From an uncultured Lysobacterales bacterium (GTDB lineage Bacteria; Pseudomonadota; Gammaproteobacteria; Xanthomonadales; Xanthomonadaceae), in assembly GCA_946886865.1 (NCBI GenBank), contig CAMPJI010000011.1, positions 1 through 48,986 on the forward strand: a DNA stretch of 48,986 nt, read 5' to 3'. Each line of letters opens with the position of its first letter. Position 1 is the first letter of the stretch. Made by a program: the position numbers and the translations under genes. Of the stretch, positions 29,169-38,359 are shown one piece after another. Below the pieces are notes generated by a model, which had not been told where the DNA came from, ran no database searches, and worked only from the letters and a program-made list of their open reading frames with translations.

Positions 29169-31544
29169 TCAGCGTGCCCCGGACGGCACCAGCTGCAGCG
29201 TGTGCGTGGCCTCGCCCGGCAGGAACGGCGTCGGCCGACCCCGCACCCAGTCGTCGTGCCCCGCGCCCCAGAACGGCGACAGCGGGTGGCCGCTCTGGCC
29301 CCCGGGCATGTGCGCGATGCCGTCGGCTTCCCGGCCCGGCGCCACCACCATCCGTTGCGAGGCGCCGGCGTTGGGCGATTGCGCGCGCGGGGTCAGGGTG
29401 TCGCCGGCCAGCGGCTCGCGCGGCATGCACAGCAATCGCTCGCCCAGCAACGGGATGGCCGCGGCCAGCGGGTGGCAGATGGCCGCGGTGTTGCGTTCCG
29501 CCCAGGTGCGCTCGGCCAGCGGGCCACGCTCGGCCAGCGCGTCGCGGACCTCGGCCGCCGCGTCCTCCAGCAGCGCGTCCCAACTCTCGAATGCGGCAGG
29601 CAACAGGTGGGCCGGGCGCTGCGTGACCAGCGGCCAGGCCACGCCTTCCAGCTGCGGCAGGTCCGGCATCGGTACCTCCGGGCCCAGCGCGGCGCGTGCC
29701 GGCGCCAGCAGGCCATCGGCGATGCGCGCGTGCACCGCGAGGCGCCAGGCGCGCACCAGCCGGTAGCTCACCGTGTCGCCCGCGGCATGCGTCGGCCAGG
29801 TGGGGTCGGCGGTGGCCAGCGCCTGCAGCGCAGGCGTTCGCGCGGCCGCGGCGCGCTCGCGCAGCAGCGTCCACCAGCGCTCCAGGAACACGCTGCGGTC
29901 GTCCAGCTGGATCGCCAGGAGGTCGGCCTCGTCGAAGCGCGCCTTCCCCTGCAGTTGCTGGCGGATCATCCATGCGCGGGTGCCCACGACGTAGCCGCCG
30001 TCGCCGATCGCCGCGAGGTCGCCACCGTCCACCACGCGGGCATTGGCCGTCCACAGCCGCTGGCCCGGCGGGTCGAGCAGCGCCGGAGTGCCGCGGGTGG
30101 ACAGCGCCCAGGGCGTACAGGTGTCGGTAGGCTCGGCGGCCTGCGCGGCCACGGCGATACCGAACGGCCGCTCGCCGTCGCAGCGGGCGCCGGCCGGCAT
30201 CGGGCCCAGCAGCTGCCAGCCGATGCGGCCACTGCGGTCGCCCGCGACCAGGTTCTGCGCGGGGATGGCGGTCGCGTCGGCCGCGGCGAACAGCGCGTCC
30301 AGCGAGTCCGCGCGGGTGAAGTCCAGCACCCCCAGGTTGAGCGAGCCGGGCAGGTGGGCGGCCCACCGCAGCGCCAGCGCGTCGCCTTCGGGCGTGTCGT
30401 GCAGCAGCGGTCCCCACTCGGTTTCGCGCACTTCCAGTTCGACCGGTTCGCCGCCGGCGACGTCGATACGCTCCACGTACGTCCGCGCGTCCGGGCACGT
30501 GTCGGCGCAGCCCGGCTCGCGCCGCCAGTCCGCCCAGTCGCCGTAGCTGTTGGTGAAGCCCCAGGCGACGTGCCCGTTGCTGCCGACCACCACGCCCGGA
30601 AGGCCGGGCAGGCTGAAGCCGGTGATGTCGACCTGCCTGCCTGGTGCGGCCGGGTCGGGGTAGCGCAGGCGCACGCGGAACCAGATATTCGGCGCGCGCA
30701 GGCCCAGGTGCATGTCGTCGGCGACCAGCGCGCCGCCGTGTCGGGTCAGCGCGCCGGACACCGCGAAGTTGTTGCTGCCGCGCGCGAAGGGCGGCTCGGC
30801 GGTGGCGGCGCGATCGGTGTCCGGCGAGGCCAGTGCGCGCAGGTCGACCTCATCCGGCCCCGGAAGCGTTGCGGGCCCGCGTGCTTCGCCCTGCACGGGC
30901 GCGTCCCACTCGCTGCCGTCGTGGGTGAGCAACGCGTACAGCGCTGGCGGCAGGTGCGGGCGGACGCGCAGCAGCCCCAGTTCGCGCGCGTTGCCGGCGT
31001 CCTGCAGGTCGAAGTACATCGCATACCCGACCAGCGCGGCGTCGGCGGGCTGCCAGGGCTCGGGCGAATGGCGCAGCAGCAGGTACGGCCACGGCCGCGC
31101 ATCGAGGCTGGCCAGCCCGGCATTGACCCCCGCGACATACGCCTCGCCCTCGGCGCGGTGTGGCCCCAGCAAAGTGTCGAGCCGCGACTCCACCCGCGCG
31201 CGCATCCGGTGCACGCGCTTGCCGCGGTCGTGCTCGACCGCGCGCGGGCCGAACAGGGCCGCCAGCTCGCCCGCGGCCGTGCGACGCAGCAGGTCCATCT
31301 CGAAATAGCGCTCCTGAGCGTGCACCCAGCCCAGCGCCCGCATGGCGTCGACCCGGTTGCCGGCGTCGATGGTCACCACGCCCAGCGCATCGCGCTGCAC
31401 GGTGACGGGTCCGGCCAGGCCCGGGACCGGCTGCTCGCCGTCCAGCCGCGGGAGGCTGTCGCGCAGCGCCAGCCACCCCGACAGCAGCGCCAGCAGGACG
31501 AACCCGAGCAACGCCAGCGCACCGCGCCTGATCCAACGTCCCAT
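29169..31544 (-). CDS. Penicillin acylase family (Ntn-hydrolase) protein
   Basis: S45-type amidohydrolase precursor that should self-cleave into alpha and beta chains. The 791-residue product has one N-terminal membrane segment (residues 8-27; ALALLGFVLLALLSGWLAL), the alpha-chain part with GWVHAQERYFEMDLLRR, and the processing site with nucleophile Ser257 in FARGSNNFAVSG. The beta chain contains ITGFSLPGLPGVVVGSNGHVAWG with the conserved Asn/His region. The natural substrate is unknown; members act on penicillins, acyl-homoserine lactones or other amides. The start at 31544 is chosen because residues upstream have no homology. It is divergent from the asnB leader. Confidence 0.9.
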   Translation of the reverse strand: MGRWIRRGALALLGFVLLALLSGWLALRDSLPRLDGEQPVPGLAGPVTVQRDALGVVTIDAGNRVDAMRALGWVHAQERYFEMDLLRRTAAGELAALFGPRAVEHDRGKRVHRMRARVESRLDTLLGPHRAEGEAYVAGVNAGLASLDARPWPYLLLRHSPEPWQPADAALVGYAMYFDLQDAGNARELGLLRVRPHLPPALYALLTHDGSEWDAPVQGEARGPATLPGPDEVDLRALASPDTDRAATAEPPFARGSNNFAVSGALTRHGGALVADDMHLGLRAPNIWFRVRLRYPDPAAPGRQVDITGFSLPGLPGVVVGSNGHVAWGFTNSYGDWADWRREPGCADTCPDARTYVERIDVAGGEPVELEVRETEWGPLLHDTPEGDALALRWAAHLPGSLNLGVLDFTRADSLDALFAAADATAIPAQNLVAGDRSGRIGWQLLGPMPAGARCDGERPFGIAVAAQAAEPTDTCTPWALSTRGTPALLDPPGQRLWTANARVVDGGDLAAIGDGGYVVGTRAWMIRQQLQGKARFDEADLLAIQLDDRSVFLERWWTLLRERAAAARTPALQALATADPTWPTHAAGDTVSYRLVRAWRLAVHARIADGLLAPARAALGPEVPMPDLPQLEGVAWPLVTQRPAHLLPAAFESWDALLEDAAAEVRDALAERGPLAERTWAERNTAAICHPLAAAIPLLGERLLCMPREPLAGDTLTPRAQSPNAGASQRMVVAPGREADGIAHMPGGQSGHPLSPFWGAGHDDWVRGRPTPFLPGEATHTLQLVPSGAR

Positions 31545-31615
31545 CCGACCGCTCCCCCTGCTGATACCGCACCTTGGCCGGTGCCGGCTGCCCGGCACGT
31601 TCACCCATGCAACCG

Positions 31616-31642
31616 CCCGCTTGCAAGCGGGGCCCCGCTTGC
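31616..31642. promoter_or_regulatory. Overlapping perfect palindromes upstream of the asnB leader
   Basis: CCCGCTTGCAAGCGGG (31616-31631) overlaps GCAAGCGGGGCCCCGCTTGC (31623-31642); both are perfect. The arm CCCGCTTG therefore occurs twice around one complementary arm. It lies 15 bases before the leader ATG in the divergent region, so it could be a dimeric repressor operator or an RNA hairpin. No regulator is identifiable from the sequence. Confidence 0.5.
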
Positions 31643-31656
31643 CACAGGATCGAGCC

Positions 31657-31791
31657 ATGTCCGCAGCCCGTGCCCGCCGCCACCGCCACGCCGCCGCCCC
31701 CGGCGCGATGGCCGCGCGTGGCCGCCCGCGCCAGGCCGCCTCCAACCACAACCTCAATAACAACGCCCGCCTCCCGCAGGCCGGCGATTAG
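31657..31791 (+). CDS. Asn-rich leader peptide upstream of asnB
   Basis: A 44-codon frame starts at 31657 with AGGA seven bases upstream; a second in-frame ATG is at codon 18. Its last part reads SNHNLNNNARLPQAGD: Asn codons occupy positions 30, 32, 34, 35 and 36, five in seven codons (31744-31764), and the frame stops at TAG 31789-31791. Nothing about the product suggests an enzyme. A rho-independent terminator lies 27 bases after its stop and asnB begins 47 bases after the terminator stem. This is the layout of amino-acid leader peptides such as HisL or TrpL. The regulatory role is inferred from sequence only. Confidence 0.75.
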   Translation: MSAARARRHRHAAAPGAMAARGRPRQAASNHNLNNNARLPQAGD

Positions 31792-31848
31792 CACGCGCTC
31801 CACGCTCATCGCTCTCCCAGGCCTGCACTGCGAAGTGCGGGCCTTTTT
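31776..31848 (+). promoter_or_regulatory. Putative asparagine-responsive transcription attenuator of asnB
   Basis: GCAGGCC (31776-31782), just after the Asn codons, is perfectly complementary to GGCCTGC (31820-31826), which is part of the 5' arm of the terminator. A ribosome stalled at the early Asn codons would leave 31776-31782 free to pair and block terminator folding. A ribosome that reaches the TAG at 31789 would mask it and let the terminator form. The predicted outcome is asnB read-through when Asn-tRNA(Asn) is scarce. Confidence 0.7.
31819..31848 (+). terminator. Rho-independent terminator in the asnB leader
   Basis: AGGCCTGCACT (31819-31829), loop GCGA, AGTGCGGGCCT (31834-31844): an 11-base stem with one T-G wobble and a GNRA loop. 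Five T residues follow (31844-31848). No gene other than the leader frame lies upstream on this strand, so its position just before asnB points to attenuation. Confidence 0.88.
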
Positions 31849-31895
31849 GTTGGTCGACCTTCCGCCGTCTCCATCACCTTCAAAGGACCCGTCCC

Positions 31896-33596
31896 ATGTG
31901 CTCGATCCTCGGCCTGTTCGACCTGCAACCCGGTGACGACCTGCCGCGCCTGCGCCGGCACGCGCTGGAACTCTCGCAACGCCAGCGCCACCGCGGCCCG
32001 GACTGGAGCGGCGTGCACGCCGACGACGGCGCGATCCTCGTCCACGAGCGCCTGGCCATCGTCGACCCGGCCGGTGGCTCCCAGCCGCTGCGCTCCAGCG
32101 ACGGCGCGCTGGTGCTGGCCGTCAACGGCGAGATATACAACCACCGGGAGCTCGAACAGGGCCTGTCGATGCCGTACGCGTTCCAGAGCGGCTCGGACTG
32201 CGAGGTGATCAACGCCCTGTACGCCCAGCACCGCGACGACGACCCGGCGGGGTGGCTGGACCGGCTCAACGGCATCTTCGCCTTCGCGCTCTGGGACCGG
32301 GCCCGCGGCCGCTACCTCATCGCGCGCGACCCCATGGGCGTGGTGCCGCTGTACTGGGGCCACGACGGCAGCGGCCGGCGATGGGTGGCGTCGGAGATGA
32401 AGGCACTGGTGGGCACCTGCGGCGACGTCGCGCCGTTTCCACCGGGCCACGTGTTCGACAGCGCGACGGGCGAACTGCGCCGCTGGTACACGCGGGACTG
32501 GCGCGAGTACGACGCGGTGCAGGGCGTCGCCGTCACGCCCGCCGACCTGCGCGAAGCCTTCGAGCGCGCGGTGCACCGGCAGATGATGAGCGACGTGCCC
32601 TACGGCGTGCTGCTGTCGGGCGGGCTGGATTCATCGCTGGTCGCGGCCGTGGCCGCGCGCTACGCCCGGCGCCGCATCGAGGACAACGACAACTCCGAGG
32701 CGTGGTGGCCGCGGCTGCACTCCTTCGCCATCGGCCTGGAGGGCTCGCCCGACCTGGCCGCCGCGGAGGTCGCCGCCGAGGCGCTGGGCACGGTGCACCA
32801 CGGCTTCACCTACACCTTCGAGGAGGGCGTCGATGCGCTGCCCGACGTCATCCGCCATATCGAAACCTATGACGTCACCACCATCCGTGCGTCCACGCCG
32901 ATGTTCCTGCTGGCACGGAGGATCAAGGCCATGGGCGTCAAGATGGTGCTGTCGGGCGAAGGGTCGGACGAGATCTTCGGCGGCTACCTCTACTTCCACA
33001 AGGCGCCCAACGCGCGCGAATTCCACGACGAGCTCGTGCGCAAGCTCGACGCGCTGCACTTCTACGACTGTCTGCGTGCCAACAAGTCGATGATGGCGTG
33101 GGGCGTGGAGCCGCGGGTGCCGTTCCTGGACGTGGAGTTCCTCGACGTGGCGATGCGCATGGACGCGCAGGCCAAGATGGCGGGTGTCGATGCGGCCGGC
33201 CGCCGTCGCATCGAGAAGGCGGTGCTGCGCGAGGCGTTCGAGGGCTACCTGCCCGAGTCGATCCTGTGGCGGCAGAAGGAGCAGTTCAGCGACGGCGTCG
33301 GCTATGGCTGGATCGACGGACTGAAAGCGCATGCCGCCGAGCACGTGACCGACCGCGAGTTCGCTGCGGCCACCAGCCGCTTCCCGGTCAATGCGCCGCA
33401 GACCAAGGAAGCGTACTTCTACCGCCGCATCTTCGAGCGCAGCTTTCCGGGCGAGGCGTGCGCGCAGACGGTGCCCGGTGGCAAGTCGATCGCGTGCTCG
33501 TCGCCGGCGGCGATCGCATGGGACGCGGCGTTCGCCAACGCCGCCGACCCGTCGGGCCGCGCCGTGGCGGGCGTGCACCAGGCGGCGCTGGCCTGA
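31896..33596 (+). CDS. asnB: Asparagine synthetase B (glutamine-hydrolysing)
   Basis: Makes Asn from Asp, ATP and glutamine. The 566-residue protein starts MCSILG, with the amidotransferase nucleophile Cys2 exposed after Met removal, and has RHRGPD (31-36) and NGEIYNH (77-83) of the glutaminase domain. The synthetase PP-loop SGGLDSS is at 241-247, and SGEGSDEIFGGY and EPRVPFLD follow. Length is near the E. coli protein (554). The ribosome site AAAGGA lies about eight bases upstream. Expression is probably controlled by the Asn-codon leader and terminator immediately upstream. Confidence 0.97.
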   Translation: MCSILGLFDLQPGDDLPRLRRHALELSQRQRHRGPDWSGVHADDGAILVHERLAIVDPAGGSQPLRSSDGALVLAVNGEIYNHRELEQGLSMPYAFQSGSDCEVINALYAQHRDDDPAGWLDRLNGIFAFALWDRARGRYLIARDPMGVVPLYWGHDGSGRRWVASEMKALVGTCGDVAPFPPGHVFDSATGELRRWYTRDWREYDAVQGVAVTPADLREAFERAVHRQMMSDVPYGVLLSGGLDSSLVAAVAARYARRRIEDNDNSEAWWPRLHSFAIGLEGSPDLAAAEVAAEALGTVHHGFTYTFEEGVDALPDVIRHIETYDVTTIRASTPMFLLARRIKAMGVKMVLSGEGSDEIFGGYLYFHKAPNAREFHDELVRKLDALHFYDCLRANKSMMAWGVEPRVPFLDVEFLDVAMRMDAQAKMAGVDAAGRRRIEKAVLREAFEGYLPESILWRQKEQFSDGVGYGWIDGLKAHAAEHVTDREFAAATSRFPVNAPQTKEAYFYRRIFERSFPGEACAQTVPGGKSIACSSPAAIAWDAAFANAADPSGRAVAGVHQAALA

Positions 33597-33599
33597 CCG

Positions 33600-33765
33600 C
33601 AGCCCGGATACGCGCAGCGCATCCGCGGCCGTAGGGGGCGATGGCACATCCCGGGTGCGGCTTTGCCTTACCCGGGCTACAACCCACGAACGCCCTTGCA
33701 GGAGCGATGTCAGTCGCGACCTGTGCTGCACCGTGGACCCCGGTCGCGACTGACATCGCTCCTGC
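33600..33765. repeat. Mixed REP-type palindromes between asnB and the DUF808 gene
   Basis: A GTAGCCCGGG-type unit in inverse orientation ends with CCCGGGCTAC at 33680, and a diverged relative (AGCCCGGATACGCGCAGCGC) starts near 33601. A perfect inverted pair of GCAGGAGCGATGTCAGTCGC units follows at 33698-33721 and 33742-33765. The latter is a GCAG variant of the GTAG family with compensating changes in both arms. Confidence 0.82.
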
Positions 33766-33861
33766 AAGGGAGCCCGTATCGCTCGCGGTCGCGGCGTTTA
33801 CGCCCGTGCACGCCGCTTGCGCCACAATGCGCGCCCACCCTTGTCGACCCACGGAACGCCC

Positions 33862-34782
33862 ATGGCCGGTGCCAGCCTGTTAACCCTGCTCGACGACATC
33901 GCCAGCGTGCTGGACGACGTCGCCATCCTCACCAAGCTGGCCACCAAGAAAACCGCAGGCGTGCTGGGCGATGACCTGGCGCTCAACGCGCAGCAGGTCA
34001 CCGGCGTCAAGGCGGCCCGCGAACTGCCCGTGGTCTGGGCCGTCGCGAAGGGCTCGTTCCTCAACAAGGCCTTCCTGGTGCCTGCGGCGCTGGCGATCAG
34101 CGCGTGGCTGCCGGTGCTGATCACGCCACTGATGATGATCGGCGGCACCTACCTGGTGTACGAAGGCGCGGAGAAACTGGTGCACCGCTTCCTGCACTCG
34201 CGCGAGGAGGACGCCCGGCACCACGACGACCTCGTCAAGGCGGTCGCCGACGAAAAGGTCGATCTGGTCGCGTTCGAGCAGGACAAGATCAAGGGCGCCA
34301 TCCGCACCGACTTCATCCTGTCGGCGGAGATCATCGTGCTGTCGCTGGGCGTGGTGGAAGCGCAGCCCTTCACCCAGCAGGCGCTGGTGCTGGTGGTCAT
34401 CGCGCTGGGCATGACCGTGGGCGTCTATGGCCTGGTGGCGGGCATCGTGAAGCTCGACGACGCCGGCATGCACCTGGCCGAGAAGGGCGGGGCGACCGCC
34501 GCGCTGGGCCGCGGCATCCTTTACACGGCGCCCTGGCTGATGAAGTTCCTGTCCGTCGCCGGGACCGCGGCGATGTTCCTGGTGGGCGGCGGCATCCTCG
34601 TGCACGCCATCCCGGTGATGGCGCACTGGGTGGAGGACATTGCGCCCGCCGGCATTGCGGGAACGCTGCTGGGGGCGCTGGTCAACGCCTTGGTCGGCAT
34701 CGCGGTGGGCGCGCTGGTCGTGGGCGTTGTCACGCTGGTGAAGAAGATGCGCGGCGGCGACAAGGTCGAAGCGCCGCACTGA
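33862..34782 (+). CDS. DUF808 family membrane protein (YedI-like)
   Basis: The 306-residue protein starts MAGASLLTLLDDIASVLDDV and has the family hallmarks DDVAILTKLATKKTAGVLGDDLALNAQQVTG (seen in segments) and about five to seven hydrophobic helices, with a charged middle part (HSREEDARHHDDLVKAVADE). The function of the family is unknown; a transport role has been proposed. It is single, flanked on both sides by palindromic repeats, so it probably has its own promoter. Confidence 0.88.
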   Translation: MAGASLLTLLDDIASVLDDVAILTKLATKKTAGVLGDDLALNAQQVTGVKAARELPVVWAVAKGSFLNKAFLVPAALAISAWLPVLITPLMMIGGTYLVYEGAEKLVHRFLHSREEDARHHDDLVKAVADEKVDLVAFEQDKIKGAIRTDFILSAEIIVLSLGVVEAQPFTQQALVLVVIALGMTVGVYGLVAGIVKLDDAGMHLAEKGGATAALGRGILYTAPWLMKFLSVAGTAAMFLVGGGILVHAIPVMAHWVEDIAPAGIAGTLLGALVNALVGIAVGALVVGVVTLVKKMRGGDKVEAPH

Positions 34783-34846
34783 GACGGATTTTGCCCTGAC
34801 CTCGCTGGGAGAGGCTGCAGCTGCGATCGCGCGCTCGGGAGCCGTT

Positions 34847-34962
34847 GTAGGAGCGACGTGAGTCGCGACCTGCATCCGCGTGCGACGCACTTGTGTTCCG
34901 GTCGCGACTCACGTCGGTCCTACAGGGGTGCGGTGGGTCATCGCGGCTGAAGCCGCTCCTAC
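34847..34962. repeat. GTAG-type palindromes between DUF808 and the TPMT gene
   Basis: An inverted pair of GTAGGAGCGACGTGAGTCGC units (34847-34870 and 34900-34923, one mismatch in the second copy) is followed by an inverted GTAGGAGCGGCTTCAGCCGC unit at 34940-34962. The genes on either side converge. Confidence 0.87.
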
Positions 34963-34975
34963 AAACGCAGCGGGC

Positions 34976-35632
34976 TCACTGGCGCTGCAGTCGGTACGCC
35001 GCGGTGTGGAGCGACGTGACGCCTTCCTGCTGGAACCCCGGCTGCATGGCCAGGATGTCGCGCCGTTCCAACGCGTCGACCGTCCAGTCCCGGCCATAGA
35101 GCGCGCGCACCTCGTCCTCCGGGACGGGGAACGGCGGGCCGGCCTTCTCGTGCGGCGGGTACTCCAGCGTGACCAGCAGCCCACGGCAGCCTACCGGCAG
35201 CCGTGCATGTAGCTCGCGGACATAGCGACGACGCAGGTCGGGCGGCAGCGCGATCAGCGCCGCGCGGTCGAACAGGCCCTCGCAGTCCGCCAGCGCGTCG
35301 GCATCCAGGTCGAACGCATCGCCCTGCACCAGCTCGATCGCACCGGCGGTGTAGTGGACGCCGTATCGCGACGGTCGGCGCCCGGGCCGCAGCCCGTGCT
35401 CGTCGAAGAACGCCTCGACCGCGCGCTGCGACAGTTCGACGCCGAGTACGCGATAGCCCTGCGCCGCCAGCCATACCATGTCCAGCGACTTGCCGGCCAG
35501 CGGAACGAACACGCGGGCGCCAGGCGGCACCCCCATGCCCGGCCAGTGTTCGACCAGCAGCGGCGTCGGCGCGTCCTGGTGGAAGCCGATGCGGTTTTCG
35601 GACCAGCGCTGGAGCCAGAAATCGGGGTGCAT
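34976..35632 (-). CDS. tpm: Thiopurine S-methyltransferase family protein
   Basis: The 218-residue S-adenosylmethionine-dependent methyltransferase starts MHPDFWLQRWSENRIGFHQ and has VFVPLAGKSLDMVWLAAQGY and VLGVELSQRAVEAFF, the signature of bacterial TPMT. In bacteria these enzymes have been linked to methylation of selenium and tellurium compounds as well as thiopurines; the natural role is unclear. It is downstream of parC on the same strand, separated by the 98-bp tandem repeats. Confidence 0.92.
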   Translation of the reverse strand: MHPDFWLQRWSENRIGFHQDAPTPLLVEHWPGMGVPPGARVFVPLAGKSLDMVWLAAQGYRVLGVELSQRAVEAFFDEHGLRPGRRPSRYGVHYTAGAIELVQGDAFDLDADALADCEGLFDRAALIALPPDLRRRYVRELHARLPVGCRGLLVTLEYPPHEKAGPPFPVPEDEVRALYGRDWTVDALERRDILAMQPGFQQEGVTSLHTAAYRLQRQ

Positions 35633-35668
35633 GGGAATCGTCCGGCTCAGGCCGTCATCCGACGGCGA

Positions 35669-35881
35669 GCCCTTCCACCTTCTGCCGCGCCGGGAAGCAC
35701 TCCACGTGCGAAGAATTTGAAACGCGCCGCCGCGCGCGAAGCAACGCGCTTCTCATTCGACACCCAGCCCTTCCACCTTCTGCCGCGCCGGGAAGCACTG
35801 TGCTTGCGGAGTATTTCCAACGCGCCGCCGCGCGCGAAGCAACGCGCTTCTCATTCGACACCCAGTCCTTCCACCTTCTGC
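35669..35881 (-). repeat. 98-bp tandem repeat that includes the 3' end of parC
   Basis: Units begin at 35669, 35767 and 35865, exactly 98 bases apart. The first two are about 92 % identical, with the differences confined to a 20-base centre. The third start is the last coding segment of parC itself. Read on the minus strand, each unit ends in QKVEGL plus a stop, so the last codons of parC are present three times. Each unit also holds the GC-rich palindromic run CGCCGCCGCGCGCGAAGC. Confidence 0.9.
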
Positions 35882-38094
35882 CATCCCCGCGGCAACAACC
35901 CGCCCCGCGTCGCGCGGCTGCCGACATACGCGTCCAGGTCCTTCCACGACAGCGTCATCGTGCGCGCGCCGGATTTGACCGACAGCGTTGCGCCCGGCGA
36001 CACCACGGCCACCGCCACCACGCGCTCGGTCCCGAGCTTGGCCTTGGGGATGTCGATCAGCTTGTTGCCCTTGCCCTTGTCGAGTTCCGGCAGCTCGGCC
36101 ACCGGGAAGGCCAGCAGGTGGCCGGCGCTGGTGGCGACCACCACGCGGTCGGCCTCGACATCGGCGACCGGTGCGGGCTGCACCACCTTGGCGCTGGGCG
36201 TCAGCGACAGCATCGCCTTGCCGGCCTTGTTGCGGCCGACGAGGTTTTCGAAGCGGGTGACGAAGCCGTAGCCGTGGCTGCTGGCCAGCACGAAGCGGGT
36301 GTCGGGCTCGCCACTGGCCACGGCCTGGAACGACGCGCCCGGCGCCGGCGAGAAGCGCCCGGTCAGCGGCTCACCGTTGCCACGCGCCGACGGCAGCCCG
36401 TGCACCAGGGTCGAGTAGGCGCGACCGGTCGAATCCAGGAACGCCACCTGCTGCGTGCTGCGCGCACGCGCGAACGCCAGCAGGGCATCGCCGTCGCGGT
36501 AGCTGAGTCCGGCGGCATCCACGTCGCCGCCCTTGGCCGCCCGCACCCAGCCCTTCTCGCTGAGCACGACGGTCATCGGCTCGCTGGGCACCAGCTCGGT
36601 CTCGCTCAATGCCTGCGCCGCGCCGCGCGCGACCAGCGGCGAGCGGCGGGCGTCGCCGAACTTCTTGGCGTCGGCCAGCAGCTCGTCCTTGATCAGCTTC
36701 TTGAGCTTGGCCTTGCTGCCGAGCGTGGCGACCAGGCGGTCGCGCTCGGCGGCCAGTTCGTCCTGCTCGCCGCGGATCTTCATTTCCTCCAGCCGCGCCA
36801 GCTGGCGCAGGCGGGTCTCGAGAATGTAGTCGACCTGTTCGTCGGACAGCTTGAAGCGCGCCTGCAGCACCGGACGCGGCTCGTCTTCGCTGCGGATGAT
36901 GCGGATCACCTCGTCCAGGTTGAGGAAGGCGACCAGCAGGCCTTCCAGCAGGTGCATGCGGCGCTCGACCTTGTCCAGGCGGTGCTTGAGGCGGCGGGTC
37001 ACCGTGTCGCTGCGGAAGGTCAGCCATTCGGCCAGGAACGCCTTGAGCCCCTTCACCTGCGGACGGCCGTCCAGCCCGATCACGTTGAAGTTGACCCGGT
37101 AGCTCTTCTCCAGGTCCGTGGTCGCGAAGAGGTGGCCCATCAGCTGGTCGATGTCGACGCGGTTGCTGCGCGGCACCAGCACGATGCGGGTGGGGTTGGC
37201 GTGGTCGGACTCGTCGCGGATGTCCTCCAGCCACGGCAGCTTCTTGGCGCGCATCTGGGTGGCGATCTGCTCGATCACCTTGCCCGGCGAGGCCTGGTGC
37301 GGCAGTGCGGTGACCACGATGTTGGGGCCGTCCTTCTCGTAGATGGCCCGGGCGCGGACACTGCCGTGGCCGGTCTCGTACATCTGCAGCAGGTCGGCGC
37401 GCGGGGTGATGATCTCCGCCGCGGTCGGGTAGTCCGGGCCCAGCACGTGCTCGCACAGGTCGCGCGTGGTGGCGTCCGGGTCGTCGAGCAGCCGCACGCA
37501 GGCGCTGACGACCTCGTTGAGGTTGTGCGGCGGCACGTCGGTGGCCATGCCCACGGCAATACCGGTGGTGCCGTTGAGCAGCAGGTGCGGCAGCCGCGCC
37601 GGCATCCACGAGGGCTCTTCAAGCGTGCCGTCGAAGTTCGGGTCCCAGTCGACCGTGCCGTGCGCCAGCTCACCCAGCAGCACTTCGGCGATCGGGGTCA
37701 GGCGCGATTCGGTGTAGCGCATCGCCGCGAACGACTTGGGGTCGTCGGACGAACCGAAGTTGCCTTGGCCTTCCACCAGCGGGTAGCGGTACGAGAACGG
37801 CTGCGCCATCAGCACCATCGCCTCGTAGCAGGCGCTGTCGCCGTGCGGATGGAACTTGCCGATGACGTCGCCGATCGTGCGCGCGGACTTCTTGGGCTTG
37901 GCCGTGGCGTTGAGCCCCAACTCGCTCATCGCGTAGATGATGCGGCGCTGCACGGGCTTGAGGCCGTCGCCGAGGAAGGGCAGGGCGCGGTCGAGCACCA
38001 CGTACATCGAGTAGTCGAGGTAGGCGCGCTCGGCGTACTCGCGCAGCGGGATGGTCTCGAAGCCGTGGAAGGCGGGTCGTACGGGATCAGTCAT
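35851..38094 (-). CDS. parC: DNA topoisomerase IV subunit A
   Basis: Decatenates daughter chromosomes with ParE. The 747-residue product has the quinolone-resistance region [12 protein letters not shown] with wild-type Ser87 and Glu91 (E. coli Ser80 and Glu84), the catalytic Tyr127 in [11 protein letters not shown], and the GyrA/ParC core ([16 protein letters not shown]). The C-terminal propeller is short, as is typical of ParC, and ends [18 protein letters not shown]. The start at 38094 ([13 protein letters not shown]) fits the family. The last codons are part of a 98-bp tandem repeat. Confidence 0.97.
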   Translation of the reverse strand: MTDPVRPAFHGFETIPLREYAERAYLDYSMYVVLDRALPFLGDGLKPVQRRIIYAMSELGLNATAKPKKSARTIGDVIGKFHPHGDSACYEAMVLMAQPFSYRYPLVEGQGNFGSSDDPKSFAAMRYTESRLTPIAEVLLGELAHGTVDWDPNFDGTLEEPSWMPARLPHLLLNGTTGIAVGMATDVPPHNLNEVVSACVRLLDDPDATTRDLCEHVLGPDYPTAAEIITPRADLLQMYETGHGSVRARAIYEKDGPNIVVTALPHQASPGKVIEQIATQMRAKKLPWLEDIRDESDHANPTRIVLVPRSNRVDIDQLMGHLFATTDLEKSYRVNFNVIGLDGRPQVKGLKAFLAEWLTFRSDTVTRRLKHRLDKVERRMHLLEGLLVAFLNLDEVIRIIRSEDEPRPVLQARFKLSDEQVDYILETRLRQLARLEEMKIRGEQDELAAERDRLVATLGSKAKLKKLIKDELLADAKKFGDARRSPLVARGAAQALSETELVPSEPMTVVLSEKGWVRAAKGGDVDAAGLSYRDGDALLAFARARSTQQVAFLDSTGRAYSTLVHGLPSARGNGEPLTGRFSPAPGASFQAVASGEPDTRFVLASSHGYGFVTRFENLVGRNKAGKAMLSLTPSAKVVQPAPVADVEADRVVVATSAGHLLAFPVAELPELDKGKGNKLIDIPKAKLGTERVVAVAVVSPGATLSVKSGARTMTLSWKDLDAYVGSRATRGGLLPRGWQKVEGLGVE

Positions 38095-38359
38095 GGACGG
38101 GCCGGTGCGGGCGGGGTGCCGTGGGGGCGACCCGCGCAGGTGGAGCGGGGGTTCGATTCTACGCACCGCCACGGGCCCCGCATCCCTTGACGGGACGGGC
38201 ACGTATCTGGTCCCGACGCCACCGGACCGGACTGCCGTGACCCCACACCCCCCGACGCCCGCTTTGCCTGCCCGGCCGCGCCGTTCCGCGCGGCGGCGTA
38301 CGCGTGGCGCCGCCGTTTGGCTACACTCGGCCCCGACCTCAAGGCGGGCCAGGACGGGA

